This document shows, one piece after another, positions 1 through 7,132 of a stretch of DNA of 12,074 nt. Position numbers and translations under genes: made by a program. The stretch is from Firmicutes bacterium UBA5010. GTDB lineage: Bacteria; Bacillota; Clostridia; Tissierellales; Sedimentibacteraceae. Each line of letters starts with the position of its first letter. Within the stretch, counting starts at the first letter, position 1. Location: NCBI GenBank assembly GCA_002396645.1, contig DGYI01000046.1:4473-16546 (forward strand). The letters are read 5' to 3'. The notes under the pieces were generated by a model. It saw only the letters and a program-made list of their open reading frames with translations, searched no databases and had not been told where the DNA came from.

Positions 1-52
1 AAATCTTAACAATAATTTCAATTAATATGCAGTTAAGTTAGGAGGTTTTTGC

Positions 53-877
53 ATGGATATAATTAAGATAGAAAATGTTAAATTTAAATATAGTGACGAC
101 GATAAACGATATGCTTTAAACGGAATTTCGCTTAATATCAAAAAAGGCGAATTTACAGCTGTTCTTGGTCATAATGGCTCAGGAAAATCGACTCTGGCAA
201 AGCTTATAAACTCGTTGCTTTTACCTACAGAAGGGAAAATATATGTAGATGGAATGGATACTTCTGACGAGAGCAAACTTTGGGATATCAGACAAACAGC
301 CGGAATGGTTTTTCAAAACCCTGATAACCAATTAGTCGCGACAATTGTAGAAGAGGATATAGCATTCGGACCTGAAAATCAAGGAGTAGAGCCATCTGAA
401 ATAAGAAAAAGAGTCGATAATGCTCTAAATGCGGTTGGTATGTATGAATTCAGAAAAAGGCCTCCACACCTTTTATCAGGAGGACAAAAGCAAAGAATTG
501 CCATTGCCGGAGTACTTGCATTAAATTCTGAGTGTATCATTTTGGATGAGCCAACTGCAATGCTTGACCCATCCGGAAGAAAAGAAGTTATAGATACTAT
601 CAAAAGACTCAATAAAGAAGAGGGAAAAACGATTCTTTTGATTACCCATTATATGGACGAGGCTGTTCAAGCAGACAGAGTTATAATAATGGACGGCGGA
701 AGTATAAAAATGGACGGAACACCAAAAGAAGTATTCCAAAATGTTGAAAAAATAAAAAAGTATGGGCTGGATGTTCCTCAGGTAACTGAACTTGCATATG
801 AGTTGTCATTAGAGGGAATAGATATTTCAACAGATGTGATAACTATAAAGGAATTGGTGGATAAATTATGTCAATAA
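53..877 (+). CDS. ecfA1: ECF transporter ATPase subunit EcfA1
   Basis: One of the two cytoplasmic ATPases that drive a group II energy-coupling factor (ECF) importer; with EcfA2 and EcfT it energises interchangeable S subunits for vitamins and other trace substrates. At 274 aa it is full length for the family. Visible motifs are Walker A GHNGSGKST at residues 39-47, the Q-loop Gln at 88 (FQNPDNQ), signature LSGGQ at 141-145, Walker B IILDE at 162-166 and the H-loop His199. Start: the ATG at 53 sits 7 nt after a GGAGG at 41-45. The 3' end overlaps ecfA2 by 10 nt, which points to translational coupling. It is first in the row ecfA1-ecfA2-ecfT-truA; the gene before it lies outside the window (rplQ is usual in Firmicutes, an inference). 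A1 is assigned from order and from the A1-like NPDNQ and LDP motifs. Confidence 0.95.
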   Translation: MDIIKIENVKFKYSDDDKRYALNGISLNIKKGEFTAVLGHNGSGKSTLAKLINSLLLPTEGKIYVDGMDTSDESKLWDIRQTAGMVFQNPDNQLVATIVEEDIAFGPENQGVEPSEIRKRVDNALNAVGMYEFRKRPPHLLSGGQKQRIAIAGVLALNSECIILDEPTAMLDPSGRKEVIDTIKRLNKEEGKTILLITHYMDEAVQADRVIIMDGGSIKMDGTPKEVFQNVEKIKKYGLDVPQVTELAYELSLEGIDISTDVITIKELVDKLCQ

Positions 878-1731
878 AAACAGAAAATATAATATATATA
901 TATGGAGAAGGTACACCTTTTAAGACTCTTGCATTAGATGATGTCAGCATAGATGTAGAAAAGGGTGATTTTGTTGGAATTATTGGTCATACAGGCTCTG
1001 GAAAGTCAACTTTGATTCAGCTTTTAAACGGTTTGGAAACTCCCGCCTCGGGTAAAATAACAGTAGATGATAAGCTTGTTGGTTCGGATAAATCGGAACT
1101 AAGAAAAATAAGACAAACTGTAGGACTTGTATTTCAATATCCTGAATATCAATTATTTGAGGAAACAGTAGGAAAAGATGTAGCTTTCGGACCATTAAAC
1201 TTGGATTTATCTGAAAGTGAGATAAATGCAAGAGTAAAAGATGCTTTACAAGCGGTTGGGTTTAATTATGCAGATATTAAAGATAAATCACCGTTTGATT
1301 TGAGTGGAGGTCAAAAAAGAAGAGTTGCTATAGCTGGTGTTCTTGCTATGAAGCCTGACTACTTGATTCTCGATGAACCTACTGCCGGACTTGACCCGGC
1401 AGGCAGAAATGAAATTTTTGACCAAATTAAAAAGTTGCATAAGTCCAGCAAACAGACGGTAATACTGGTTTCTCACAGTATGGAAGACGTGGCAAAGCTC
1501 GTGGATAGCGTTATAGTATTATATAAAGGAAAAGTTCATATGCAGGGAACTCCGAAAGAAATATATAGAAATGCGGATGAACTCTTTAAGATTGGACTTG
1601 GGGTGCCTCAGATAGTAGAGGTTGTTTCAGCACTTAGGAAAAAGGGATTTAATATTAAAGATGATATTATAACCGTTGAAGAAGCAAAAAGTGAAATTAT
1701 CAAGGAATTAAGGAGACAAAGGAATGTTTAA
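868..1731 (+). CDS. ecfA2: ECF transporter ATPase subunit EcfA2
   Basis: Second ATPase of the ECF energising module; it forms a heterodimer with EcfA1 that docks on the coupling helices of EcfT. It has 287 aa. Motifs: Walker A GHTGSGKST at residues 40-48, Q-loop FQYPEYQ at 89-95, signature LSGGQ at 145-149, Walker B LILDE at 166-170, D-loop near 176, and H-loop His203. The aromatic YPEYQLF Q-loop and the insertion YGEGTPF near the N terminus are typical of A2 rather than A1. The start ATG at 868 lies inside the ecfA1 coding end, and its own end overlaps ecfT by 8 nt, so the three genes are read as one transcript with coupled translation. No sign of degeneration. Confidence 0.95.
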   Translation: MSIKTENIIYIYGEGTPFKTLALDDVSIDVEKGDFVGIIGHTGSGKSTLIQLLNGLETPASGKITVDDKLVGSDKSELRKIRQTVGLVFQYPEYQLFEETVGKDVAFGPLNLDLSESEINARVKDALQAVGFNYADIKDKSPFDLSGGQKRRVAIAGVLAMKPDYLILDEPTAGLDPAGRNEIFDQIKKLHKSSKQTVILVSHSMEDVAKLVDSVIVLYKGKVHMQGTPKEIYRNADELFKIGLGVPQIVEVVSALRKKGFNIKDDIITVEEAKSEIIKELRRQRNV

Positions 1732-2521
1732 AAATCTTACTATTGGTCAGCATTATCCGATAGATTCAACTATACATGATCTTGATCCGAGAGTTAAAAT
1801 CATAATAACATTTTTGTACATTGTATCTTTATTTATAATAGATACTTTTCCTGTATATATTTTGGTCTTGCTGTTTTTAACTTTAGCTGTCACTCTTTCT
1901 AAGGTTCCTGTAAAGTTTGTCATAAAGGGACTTAAACCTATACTTATAATAATATTTATTACATTTTTTATAAATTTATTTTTAACACCGGGTGAACAAA
2001 TTTTCAAGGTACTTTTTTTAAAAGTAACTAGAGAAGGCGTATATCAGGCAAGTTTTATGGCTTTAAGATTAGTTTTACTTATACTTGGCACTTCGCTTCT
2101 AACGCTTACTACATCACCGATACTATTAACAGATGGGATAGAAAGTTTGTTAAATCCTTTTAAAAAGATCGGTTTACCGGCACATGAACTGGCTATGATG
2201 ATGACGATTGCTCTTAGATTTATACCTACACTTATGGAAGAAACAGAAAAAATTATGAAAGCCCAAAGAGCAAGAGGTGCTGATTTTGAGAGCGGAAATA
2301 TAATAAAAAGAGCCAAAAATTTGGTGCCGCTTTTAGTGCCTTTATTTATAAGTGCGTTCAGAAGAGCTGATGAGCTAGCTATGGCAATGGAATCAAGATG
2401 TTATAGAGGCGGCGAAAACAGAACTCGTATGAGACAGTTAATTTTAAGAAAAGGTGACTATATTGCAAGTATAATATTTGTTACTTATTTTCTTGCGATA
2501 ATAATAATAAGAATATGTTAA
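1724..2521 (+). CDS. ecfT: ECF transporter transmembrane scaffold subunit EcfT
   Basis: Membrane scaffold of the ECF importer; it links the EcfA1/A2 motor to an S subunit and transmits ATP-driven movement. The 265 aa protein has hydrophobic segments at about residues 25-40, 43-58, 68-88, 108-130 and 245-263. A long cytoplasmic part between the last two contains the two family coupling motifs: RARG at 182-185 and ESRCYRG at 223-229, which bind grooves in the ATPases. An N-terminal DPR (21-23) is also characteristic. The start ATG at 1724 overlaps the ecfA2 end and follows AAGGAG near 1710. The 3' end overlaps truA by 7 nt. Ile/Leu-rich with many ATA codons, as in its neighbours. Confidence 0.94.
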   Translation: MFKNLTIGQHYPIDSTIHDLDPRVKIIITFLYIVSLFIIDTFPVYILVLLFLTLAVTLSKVPVKFVIKGLKPILIIIFITFFINLFLTPGEQIFKVLFLKVTREGVYQASFMALRLVLLILGTSLLTLTTSPILLTDGIESLLNPFKKIGLPAHELAMMMTIALRFIPTLMEETEKIMKAQRARGADFESGNIIKRAKNLVPLLVPLFISAFRRADELAMAMESRCYRGGENRTRMRQLILRKGDYIASIIFVTYFLAIIIIRIC

Positions 2522-3252
2522 GAAATATTAAACTTACTATATCTTACGATGGAACAAATTATCACGGCTGGCAAAAGCAAGATGAAGCTTTGACTGTTCA
2601 GTCAATGATTGAAAATGCTATATATAACATTACGGGCGAATATGCAGATTTAATCGCTTCAGGTCGGACAGATGCAAATGTTCACGCACTTGGACAGGTT
2701 GCTAATTTTAAAACTGACAGTAAAATATTGCCCGAGAAATTTTCCGTCGCTTTAAACACCAAATTGAGTAATGATATAAGAATACTAAAATCAGAGGAAG
2801 TGGATTTAGATTTTAATTCAAGATTCGATGCTAAAAGAAAAACATATCTTTATCAAATCTATAATTGTGAAACCTTAAGTCCTTTTCACCGATTATATTC
2901 TTGGCACGTACCATATACTCTGGATATTTCTCTTATGGAAAAAGCATTAAAAGAACTTGAAGGAGAACACGATTTTAAAGCGTTTATGTCATCAAAATCC
3001 GGTGTTAAATCTACTATAAGAACTATATATGGCACAGACATAAAAAAAGAAGATGATATAATAAAACTAGAAATTACAGGCAATGGATTTCTGTACAATA
3101 TGGTAAGAATAATAGCGGGAACTATCGTAGAAATAGGGAATAAAAGAAGGGATATATCTTGTATAAAAGAGGCGATAAGTCTTGGACAAAGAGGTCTTCT
3201 GGGCCAGACTGCAAAGCCGCAGGGTTTGTTTCTTAAAGAGGTACAATATTAA
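2515..3252 (+). CDS. truA: tRNA pseudouridine(38-40) synthase TruA
   Basis: Converts uridines 38-40 of the tRNA anticodon arm to pseudouridine, in the cytoplasm. The 245 aa length is normal for bacterial TruA. The N-terminal strand reads LTISYDGTNYHGWQ (residues 7-20), and the catalytic aspartate is Asp53 in GRTDANVHA (50-58). The C-terminal half has the family pattern FLYNMVRIIAGT (about residues 191-202) and a QGL ending. The usual motif is GRTDAGVHA, so Asn55 replaces the normal Gly next to the catalytic site. The start ATG at 2515 overlaps ecfT by 7 nt. In most Firmicutes rplM and rpsI follow directly; here a flagellar block intervenes. No convincing terminator was found after the stop codon. 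Confidence 0.95.
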   Translation: MLRNIKLTISYDGTNYHGWQKQDEALTVQSMIENAIYNITGEYADLIASGRTDANVHALGQVANFKTDSKILPEKFSVALNTKLSNDIRILKSEEVDLDFNSRFDAKRKTYLYQIYNCETLSPFHRLYSWHVPYTLDISLMEKALKELEGEHDFKAFMSSKSGVKSTIRTIYGTDIKKEDDIIKLEITGNGFLYNMVRIIAGTIVEIGNKRRDISCIKEAISLGQRGLLGQTAKPQGLFLKEVQY

Positions 3253-3298
3253 AACTGATGCGTATATTGACAGCTTGTTTTTGTTAGATACTTTTATA

Positions 3299-3327
3299 TT
3301 GCAAATTTTTACATATTACGATATAAT
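3299..3327 (+). promoter_or_regulatory. Sigma-A-type promoter of the CheW-CZB gene
   Basis: A -35 TTGCAA at 3299-3304 (4 of 6 matches to TTGACA) is followed after exactly 17 nt by a perfect -10 TATAAT at 3322-3327. This puts the transcript start near 3334, about 50 nt before the ATG at 3384. The -10 is embedded in ACGATATAAT, which resembles a sigma-D -10, but there is no TAAA at the right distance, so sigma-A is preferred. A TTGACA at 3267-3272 also exists but has no good -10 partner. Confidence 0.6.
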
Positions 3328-3383
3328 TTATACAATAAGAAAACTTAGACACAGCGCACTCTATAAGAAAGGAATTATTTACT

Positions 3384-4430
3384 ATGTTTGATAATGTTTT
3401 AAAGAATGATTTAGATAATGATTTTGAAAAGATAGAGCTTCCTTGGATTATATTTAAAGTCAGTAAAAATACGTATGCCGTAAACAGTGAGGATGTTTTG
3501 TCTATAACCAAAATGGAGGACGAAATAATAGATGTCCCTGATATTCAAGAATATATAAGAGGACTTATAAATTTAAGAGGAAGTATTATTCCGCTGATAG
3601 ATCTTAAAAAATTATTTAAAGAAGATTCTTTGGATAAAATAGTGGCTGATTATTCCGAAATGATTGGCGCAAGAAAACAGGATCATATTAACTGGGTAAA
3701 TGAACTTGACAGATGTATAGAGAACGGGGAACAATTTAAGCTTGCTACCGACCCTCACAAGTGTGCATTTGGAAAATGGTTTTATTCCTATAAGCCTGAA
3801 AATAACACTATAGGTTTTCATATTAAAAAGATTGAAGAACCTCACAGATTATTGCATGAGGCAGCCGAAGAATATAATAATTGCAATAAGGATCACGCTA
3901 ACTGCCAAAGAGAAGAGTGTCTAAAAGATGTACTTCAAAGAGTAAAGGAAGAGTACATGCCGGAGGTTGTTCGTATACTTGATGATTCCATATCTGTACT
4001 GAAAAATAACCTCAAAGAGATGATAATTGTTTTAGAGCATGATCATTTTAAAGCCGGAATAATTGTAGACAGTGTTTTATCAATAGAAACAATCTCAGGC
4101 AGCTTTGAGCAAGGAAACATGAATAAAGAATATTATAATACTAAATTTATTTCAGGTGTAGGAAAATCTGATAAAACAGGAACTACAGTTTTAAAAGTAG
4201 ATGTATGCAATATATTATCCAAAATAGATGATATTGATATGACAAAAATAGAGCTTCCGGAAGAAATAGAATTCACTGATAAAAATGAAGTTCCGGAGGA
4301 AATAGAAGACCTCGATGAAAAAGAAATTCTGGAATATATGAAAGAAATAGGATACTTAGACGAAACGGAAGAATCCCAGAAGATTGAAGAAATAGAAGAA
4401 ATAAGTGAAATAGAAAAATATAATATTTAA
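3384..4430 (+). CDS. CheW-like chemotaxis coupling protein with an inserted CZB zinc-binding domain
   Basis: Probable soluble chemotaxis adaptor. Residues about 20-80 form the first half of a CheW beta-barrel (WIIFKVSKNTYAV, then GLINLRGSIIPLIDL), and residues about 210-280 form the second half (MIIVLEHDHFKAGIIVDSV, FISGVG, TVLKVDV). Between them, at about residues 95-165, lies a CZB (chemoreceptor zinc-binding) domain with HINW, CAFGKW and PHRLLH signatures. The ligand set His101, Cys127, His154 and His158 matches the canonical 3His/1Cys site, with spacing 26, 27 and 4. Cys167, His171, Cys174 and Cys179 follow closely. Residues 285-348 are a Glu/Ile-rich acidic tail. There is no receiver domain, so it is not CheV. 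CheW proteins link receptors to CheA; a CZB module usually senses zinc or HOCl. Zinc- or redox-tuned coupling is therefore inferred, not shown. RBS AAAGGA lies at about 3369-3374. It is transcribed alone, between its own promoter and terminator, just before flgM. Confidence 0.85.
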   Translation: MFDNVLKNDLDNDFEKIELPWIIFKVSKNTYAVNSEDVLSITKMEDEIIDVPDIQEYIRGLINLRGSIIPLIDLKKLFKEDSLDKIVADYSEMIGARKQDHINWVNELDRCIENGEQFKLATDPHKCAFGKWFYSYKPENNTIGFHIKKIEEPHRLLHEAAEEYNNCNKDHANCQREECLKDVLQRVKEEYMPEVVRILDDSISVLKNNLKEMIIVLEHDHFKAGIIVDSVLSIETISGSFEQGNMNKEYYNTKFISGVGKSDKTGTTVLKVDVCNILSKIDDIDMTKIELPEEIEFTDKNEVPEEIEDLDEKEILEYMKEIGYLDETEESQKIEEIEEISEIEKYNI

Positions 4431-4500
4431 AAAGTCGTTGATATTAATTTTAGCCTTGCAGCTTATGCAAGGCTTTAATATTTAAAGACTTTTTATTTTT
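4429..4500 (+). terminator. Long three-part rho-independent terminator after the CheW-CZB gene
   Basis: Three stacked stems share one axis: AAAAAGTC 4429-4436 with GACTTTTT 4487-4494, GATATTAA 4440-4447 with TTAATATT 4475-4482, and AGCCTTGCA 4452-4460 with TGCAAGGCT 4466-4474 around a GCTTA loop. T-rich sequence follows (ATTTTTTG up to 4501). The stop codon TAA at 4428-4430 overlaps the base of the outer stem. The A-run on the left makes it usable from the opposite strand as well, although no minus-strand gene is present. Confidence 0.9.
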
Positions 4501-4510
4501 GTAATTTTAT

Positions 4511-4537
4511 TAAACTTTATTTTCAATATGTCGATAT
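4511..4537 (+). promoter_or_regulatory. Sigma-D (sigma-28/FliA-type) flagellar promoter upstream of flgM
   Basis: TAAA at 4511-4514, a 15-nt spacer, then GTCGATAT at 4530-4537. The sigma-D consensus is TAAA-N15-GCCGATAT, so only one position differs. It lies about 40 nt before the flgM ATG at 4576. FlgM is the antagonist of this sigma factor, so placing flgM and the hook-associated genes under it gives negative autoregulation of late flagellar expression. A perfect TATAAT (4535-4540) overlaps the -10 but lacks a good -35 for sigma-A. Confidence 0.85.
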
Positions 4538-4561
4538 AATATTTGAGAATGTTTATATGTG

Positions 4562-4566
4562 AAAGG
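4562..4566 (+). promoter_or_regulatory. Ribosome binding site that fixes the flgM start
   Basis: AAAGG at 4562-4566 lies 9 nt before the ATG at 4576. An in-frame ATG at 4543 would add 11 residues, but it lies only about 6 nt downstream of the sigma-D -10, with no Shine-Dalgarno sequence, and would leave no leader. 4576 is therefore chosen. Confidence 0.75.
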
Positions 4567-4575
4567 ATTGATATT

Positions 4576-4869
4576 ATGAAAATTACAAATGTAAGTAATT
4601 TTATCAGCTATAATAGCAATACATCTAAAATAAAGAAAAATGACGTAGCAGTATCAAAAAAATTCGATACTATTCAGATAAATAAAAATAATCTTGTTAA
4701 TGTTGAAAACAGCAATTCTTTAGATGTAGAAAAATTAAAAAACAAAATAGTGAATGAAATTAATGATGAAAGCAATGTAGATAAAATAGAATTTCTAAGA
4801 CAGCAGATTAATAATAAAACCTATATTGTAGACTCAGAAGAGCTTGCAAGAATTATGCTTAGCATATAA
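4576..4869 (+). CDS. flgM: Anti-sigma-D (anti-sigma-28) factor FlgM
   Basis: Binds and holds sigma-D inactive in the cytoplasm; in characterised systems it is exported through the finished hook, which frees the sigma factor for late genes. The 97 aa size fits the family (about 88-100). The N-terminal half is Asn/Lys/Ser-rich and probably disordered, starting MKITNV as in many FlgM proteins. The C-terminal half carries the sigma-binding signature: LDVEKLKNKIVNEI, then KIEFLRQQI and TYIVDSEELARIML. The gene is first in a sigma-D-driven operon with flgN, flgK and flgL, the same order as in Bacillus subtilis. The gap to flgN is unusually long (113 nt) and contains an inverted-repeat element. Confidence 0.9.
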   Translation: MKITNVSNFISYNSNTSKIKKNDVAVSKKFDTIQINKNNLVNVENSNSLDVEKLKNKIVNEINDESNVDKIEFLRQQINNKTYIVDSEELARIMLSI

Positions 4870-4888
4870 ATAAGTTTAGTGATATAAG

Positions 4889-4965
4889 GTGAAGTAAATT
4901 CACGCTACGCAAAACATTCACTTGAGTGAATATTTCACAATATCTGTTTGGGTGCTGCGAAGCGG
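4889..4965 (+). repeat. Multi-hairpin inverted-repeat element between flgM and flgN
   Basis: The 113-nt gap holds an alternating set of GTGAA/TTCAC arms: GTGAA 4889-4893, TTCAC 4899-4903, TTCAC 4917-4921, GTGAA 4926-4930 and TTCAC 4934-4938. The strongest hairpin is ATTCACT 4916-4922 against AGTGAAT 4925-4931. A longer-range pairing joins CGCTACGC at 4903-4910 with GCGAAGCG at 4957-4964 (7 of 8 pairs), enclosing that hairpin. Within the right arm GCT-GCGA-AGC could also form a small tetraloop hairpin. It is locally richer in G and C than its surroundings and does not code. It could be a dispersed MITE/REP-like repeat or an RNA structure in the operon leader of flgN; this window alone cannot decide. 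Confidence 0.55.
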
Positions 4966-4982
4966 TACAATGAGAGGTTAAA

Positions 4983-5465
4983 ATGAATAAATTAGATAAT
5001 TTATATAATATACTTGAAGAACAATTGCACTTATATGAAGAGTTTATGAAAGTTGAAAACGAAAAATACAATGTAATATTAGCGGATAATATTAAAAGAC
5101 TTGATGAAATAGTTACTGAAGAACAGGTGTTTTTTCTAAAATCAAGAGGACTTGATCAAAAACGAGAGCGCTTATTAAAGGAAATCGGATTTGAAGGAAA
5201 AACTTTAAGACAGGTAATAGACCTTGTTGATGATTCAAATAAAGACAGATTTAAAAAAATGCATCAAGATATATTCAATGTTCTTCAAAATTTCAAAGAA
5301 AAAAATAATCAATGTCAGGATTTAGTTCAAATAAGACTTTACAGGGCACAAACCATGATTAATAAACTCGATGAAAGCAAAGCTAACAGAAACCTTTATT
5401 TCAAGGATGGCAGCTCAGATGAAATTGATGTAAATAAGATGAAATTCATATCAAAGAAAATATAG
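4983..5465 (+). CDS. flgN: Flagellar export chaperone of the FlgN family
   Basis: Soluble chaperone that keeps the hook-associated proteins FlgK and FlgL unfolded and delivers them to the flagellar type III export gate. The protein has 160 aa and is predicted nearly all helical: residues 1-70 and 85-135 look like long amphipathic coiled coils (LDNLYNILEEQLHLYEEFM; KEKNNQCQDLVQIRLYR), the pattern of FlgN proteins. Sequence identity in this family is low, so the call leans on size, helicity and position between flgM and flgK. The C terminus is Lys-rich with a short DGSSDEID stretch. The RBS is GAGAGG at about 4971-4976, 6 nt before the ATG. Confidence 0.85.
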   Translation: MNKLDNLYNILEEQLHLYEEFMKVENEKYNVILADNIKRLDEIVTEEQVFFLKSRGLDQKRERLLKEIGFEGKTLRQVIDLVDDSNKDRFKKMHQDIFNVLQNFKEKNNQCQDLVQIRLYRAQTMINKLDESKANRNLYFKDGSSDEIDVNKMKFISKKI

Positions 5466-5506
5466 ATAAACTTAGATAATTAAAACATATAAAAAGGAGA
5501 TAATGT

Positions 5507-7120
5507 ATGTTAAGACCAACATTTTCAGGATTTCAGGTTGCAAAACTGGGCTTGAGTGTAAGCCAAAAGCTTCTGGATGTTACCGGACAAAATATAACTA
5601 ATATAAATACAGATGGCTATACAAGACAGAGAGTTGATTTATATTCGATAGCTTATAGCAGTGGTGCTGATAAATATAGCTTGTTTAACGGTCAAATCGG
5701 ACGTGGTGTAGGTGACACCGGAGCTTCACAGATAAGAGACCCATTTTTGGATATCAGATACAGAAATGAAGCTTCTAAAGTAGGAAGAGAAAAAGTTATA
5801 GGCGATGCTACAGCAGATTTGGAAGAAATCTTTGGGGAGATAAGTAAAAAAGGCTTAGATGCCCAATTTTCTAATATGATTTCTCAATTGCAGGCTTTAA
5901 GCGCTACTCCGTCAGACCCTGTAATTGAGGGAGTAGTTAAAACAGCAGCTACAATGATTACACAGTTATTTAACCATTATTCCAAGCAATTGAATACAGT
6001 GAGAGAACAGCAGATAACATATATGGAAGACTCAGTTAATGAAACAAATAAAATAATGGCTGAAATCGCTGATTTAAACAAACAAATAAGAGATCAGAAT
6101 ATTCATGGTGACAAAGCATTGGAATTAAATGACAGAAGAAATACTTTGATAGATGAATTATCTACATACATGAATATAGAAGTTCAAAGAAGATCAGAAC
6201 CTATAGGAAGCGGCAGAGAGGTTGAAATCCTTTCAATAGTTTCCAAAGATACTATGGTAGGATCTCCGCCAAGAGGCTTGGTATTAATTGATGGAAATCA
6301 AACAGCGCAAATTAAATTAGATAAAACTGATGTTAAAAATATTAAAATTACACTTGAAAATTCAATAGATGCGGACTTAGCAAGCGGATCAGATATTACG
6401 GCAGATTTTGAAAAAGGTCAGATATCAGGATACTTATCATTCTTAAACAACAAAGCGGAATTTACAGATGATACTAATTTCAGTACAAAAGACAGAGGAC
6501 TTCAGTATTATGAAAATATGCTGGATAAGATTGCAAATGCTTTTGCCACTATGTTTAATGATGCAAATACAAGAAAATATGATGAGGATGGTAATCTCGT
6601 AAACGAAGCCAGACCATTGTTTGAGGCAGAAGGCGGAGGAGATATAACAGCAGCCAACATTAAAATCTCTGATGCTTGGAGAGATAATACTAAGTCATAT
6701 ATAACAAATACAAACAAGCCTCCCATATTTGATGATGACGGAAAACCTGTTGATACTTCAGCAGCAAATGACAATATATTTAATATGATAAGCTTATTTA
6801 ATAAAAAAATTGAATTTACACATGATTTTGGAGGAAGTTCCAACTTTTTATTCGAGGGAACAATACAGGAATGCCTGTCATTTACATCATCAACATTAGA
6901 TCTGCAAATAAGCAATACACAATCGCTTTATGAAAGCTACGGACAAACTCTTTTAGCTGTAGATACAAGCAGAGCTTCTATATCAGGAGTTTCACTTGAT
7001 GAAGAAGGAATAAACTTGCTGACGTACAATAAGTCTTACGCAGCAGCAGCAAGGCTTATGACAACTTTAGACGAGGCACTTAATACGCTTATAAACAACA
7101 CTGGCAGAGTGGGATTGTAA
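5507..7120 (+). CDS. flgK: Flagellar hook-associated protein 1, FlgK
   Basis: Exported structural protein that forms the first junction ring between hook and filament. The 537 aa protein has both conserved ends of the rod/hook/filament axial family. N-terminal residues about 6-45 are SGFQVAKLGLSVSQKLLDV followed by GQNITNINTDGYTRQRVDL, a variant of the ANNISNVNTPGYSRQ signature. The C terminus has GVSLDEEGINLLTYNKSYAAAARLMTTLDEALNTLI, which forms the D0 coiled coil. The central residues, about 220-450, are the variable exposed domain. No cleavable signal peptide is present, as expected for type III export. SD AAGGAG 5493-5498 is 8 nt before the ATG. It is followed 12 nt later by flgL. Confidence 0.96.
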   Translation: MLRPTFSGFQVAKLGLSVSQKLLDVTGQNITNINTDGYTRQRVDLYSIAYSSGADKYSLFNGQIGRGVGDTGASQIRDPFLDIRYRNEASKVGREKVIGDATADLEEIFGEISKKGLDAQFSNMISQLQALSATPSDPVIEGVVKTAATMITQLFNHYSKQLNTVREQQITYMEDSVNETNKIMAEIADLNKQIRDQNIHGDKALELNDRRNTLIDELSTYMNIEVQRRSEPIGSGREVEILSIVSKDTMVGSPPRGLVLIDGNQTAQIKLDKTDVKNIKITLENSIDADLASGSDITADFEKGQISGYLSFLNNKAEFTDDTNFSTKDRGLQYYENMLDKIANAFATMFNDANTRKYDEDGNLVNEARPLFEAEGGGDITAANIKISDAWRDNTKSYITNTNKPPIFDDDGKPVDTSAANDNIFNMISLFNKKIEFTHDFGGSSNFLFEGTIQECLSFTSSTLDLQISNTQSLYESYGQTLLAVDTSRASISGVSLDEEGINLLTYNKSYAAAARLMTTLDEALNTLINNTGRVGL

Positions 7121-7132
7121 TAGGAGGGAAAC

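Noticed and set aside
3244..3285. Possible terminator after truA (CAATAT/ATATTG with a later T-run)
   Set aside because: The stem is only 6 weak A-T-rich pairs and the T-run starts several bases away.
3267..3300. TTGACA at 3267 as the CheW-CZB promoter
   Set aside because: The hexamer is perfect, but the best -10 candidates are at spacings of 16 (TACTTT, poor) or 22; the TTGCAA-N17-TATAAT pair is better.
3182..3391. 69-codon + strand open frame overlapping the truA end
   Set aside because: It starts inside truA in another frame and covers the CheW-CZB promoter; no RBS at its start.
4543..4575. Upstream in-frame start for flgM
   Set aside because: It falls almost at the transcript start of the sigma-D promoter with no Shine-Dalgarno; the ATG at 4576 has one.
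6508..6915. 135-codon open frame on the minus strand opposite flgK
   Set aside because: It lies fully inside flgK, has no ribosome binding site, and its sequence reads as the complement of the variable domain of FlgK.
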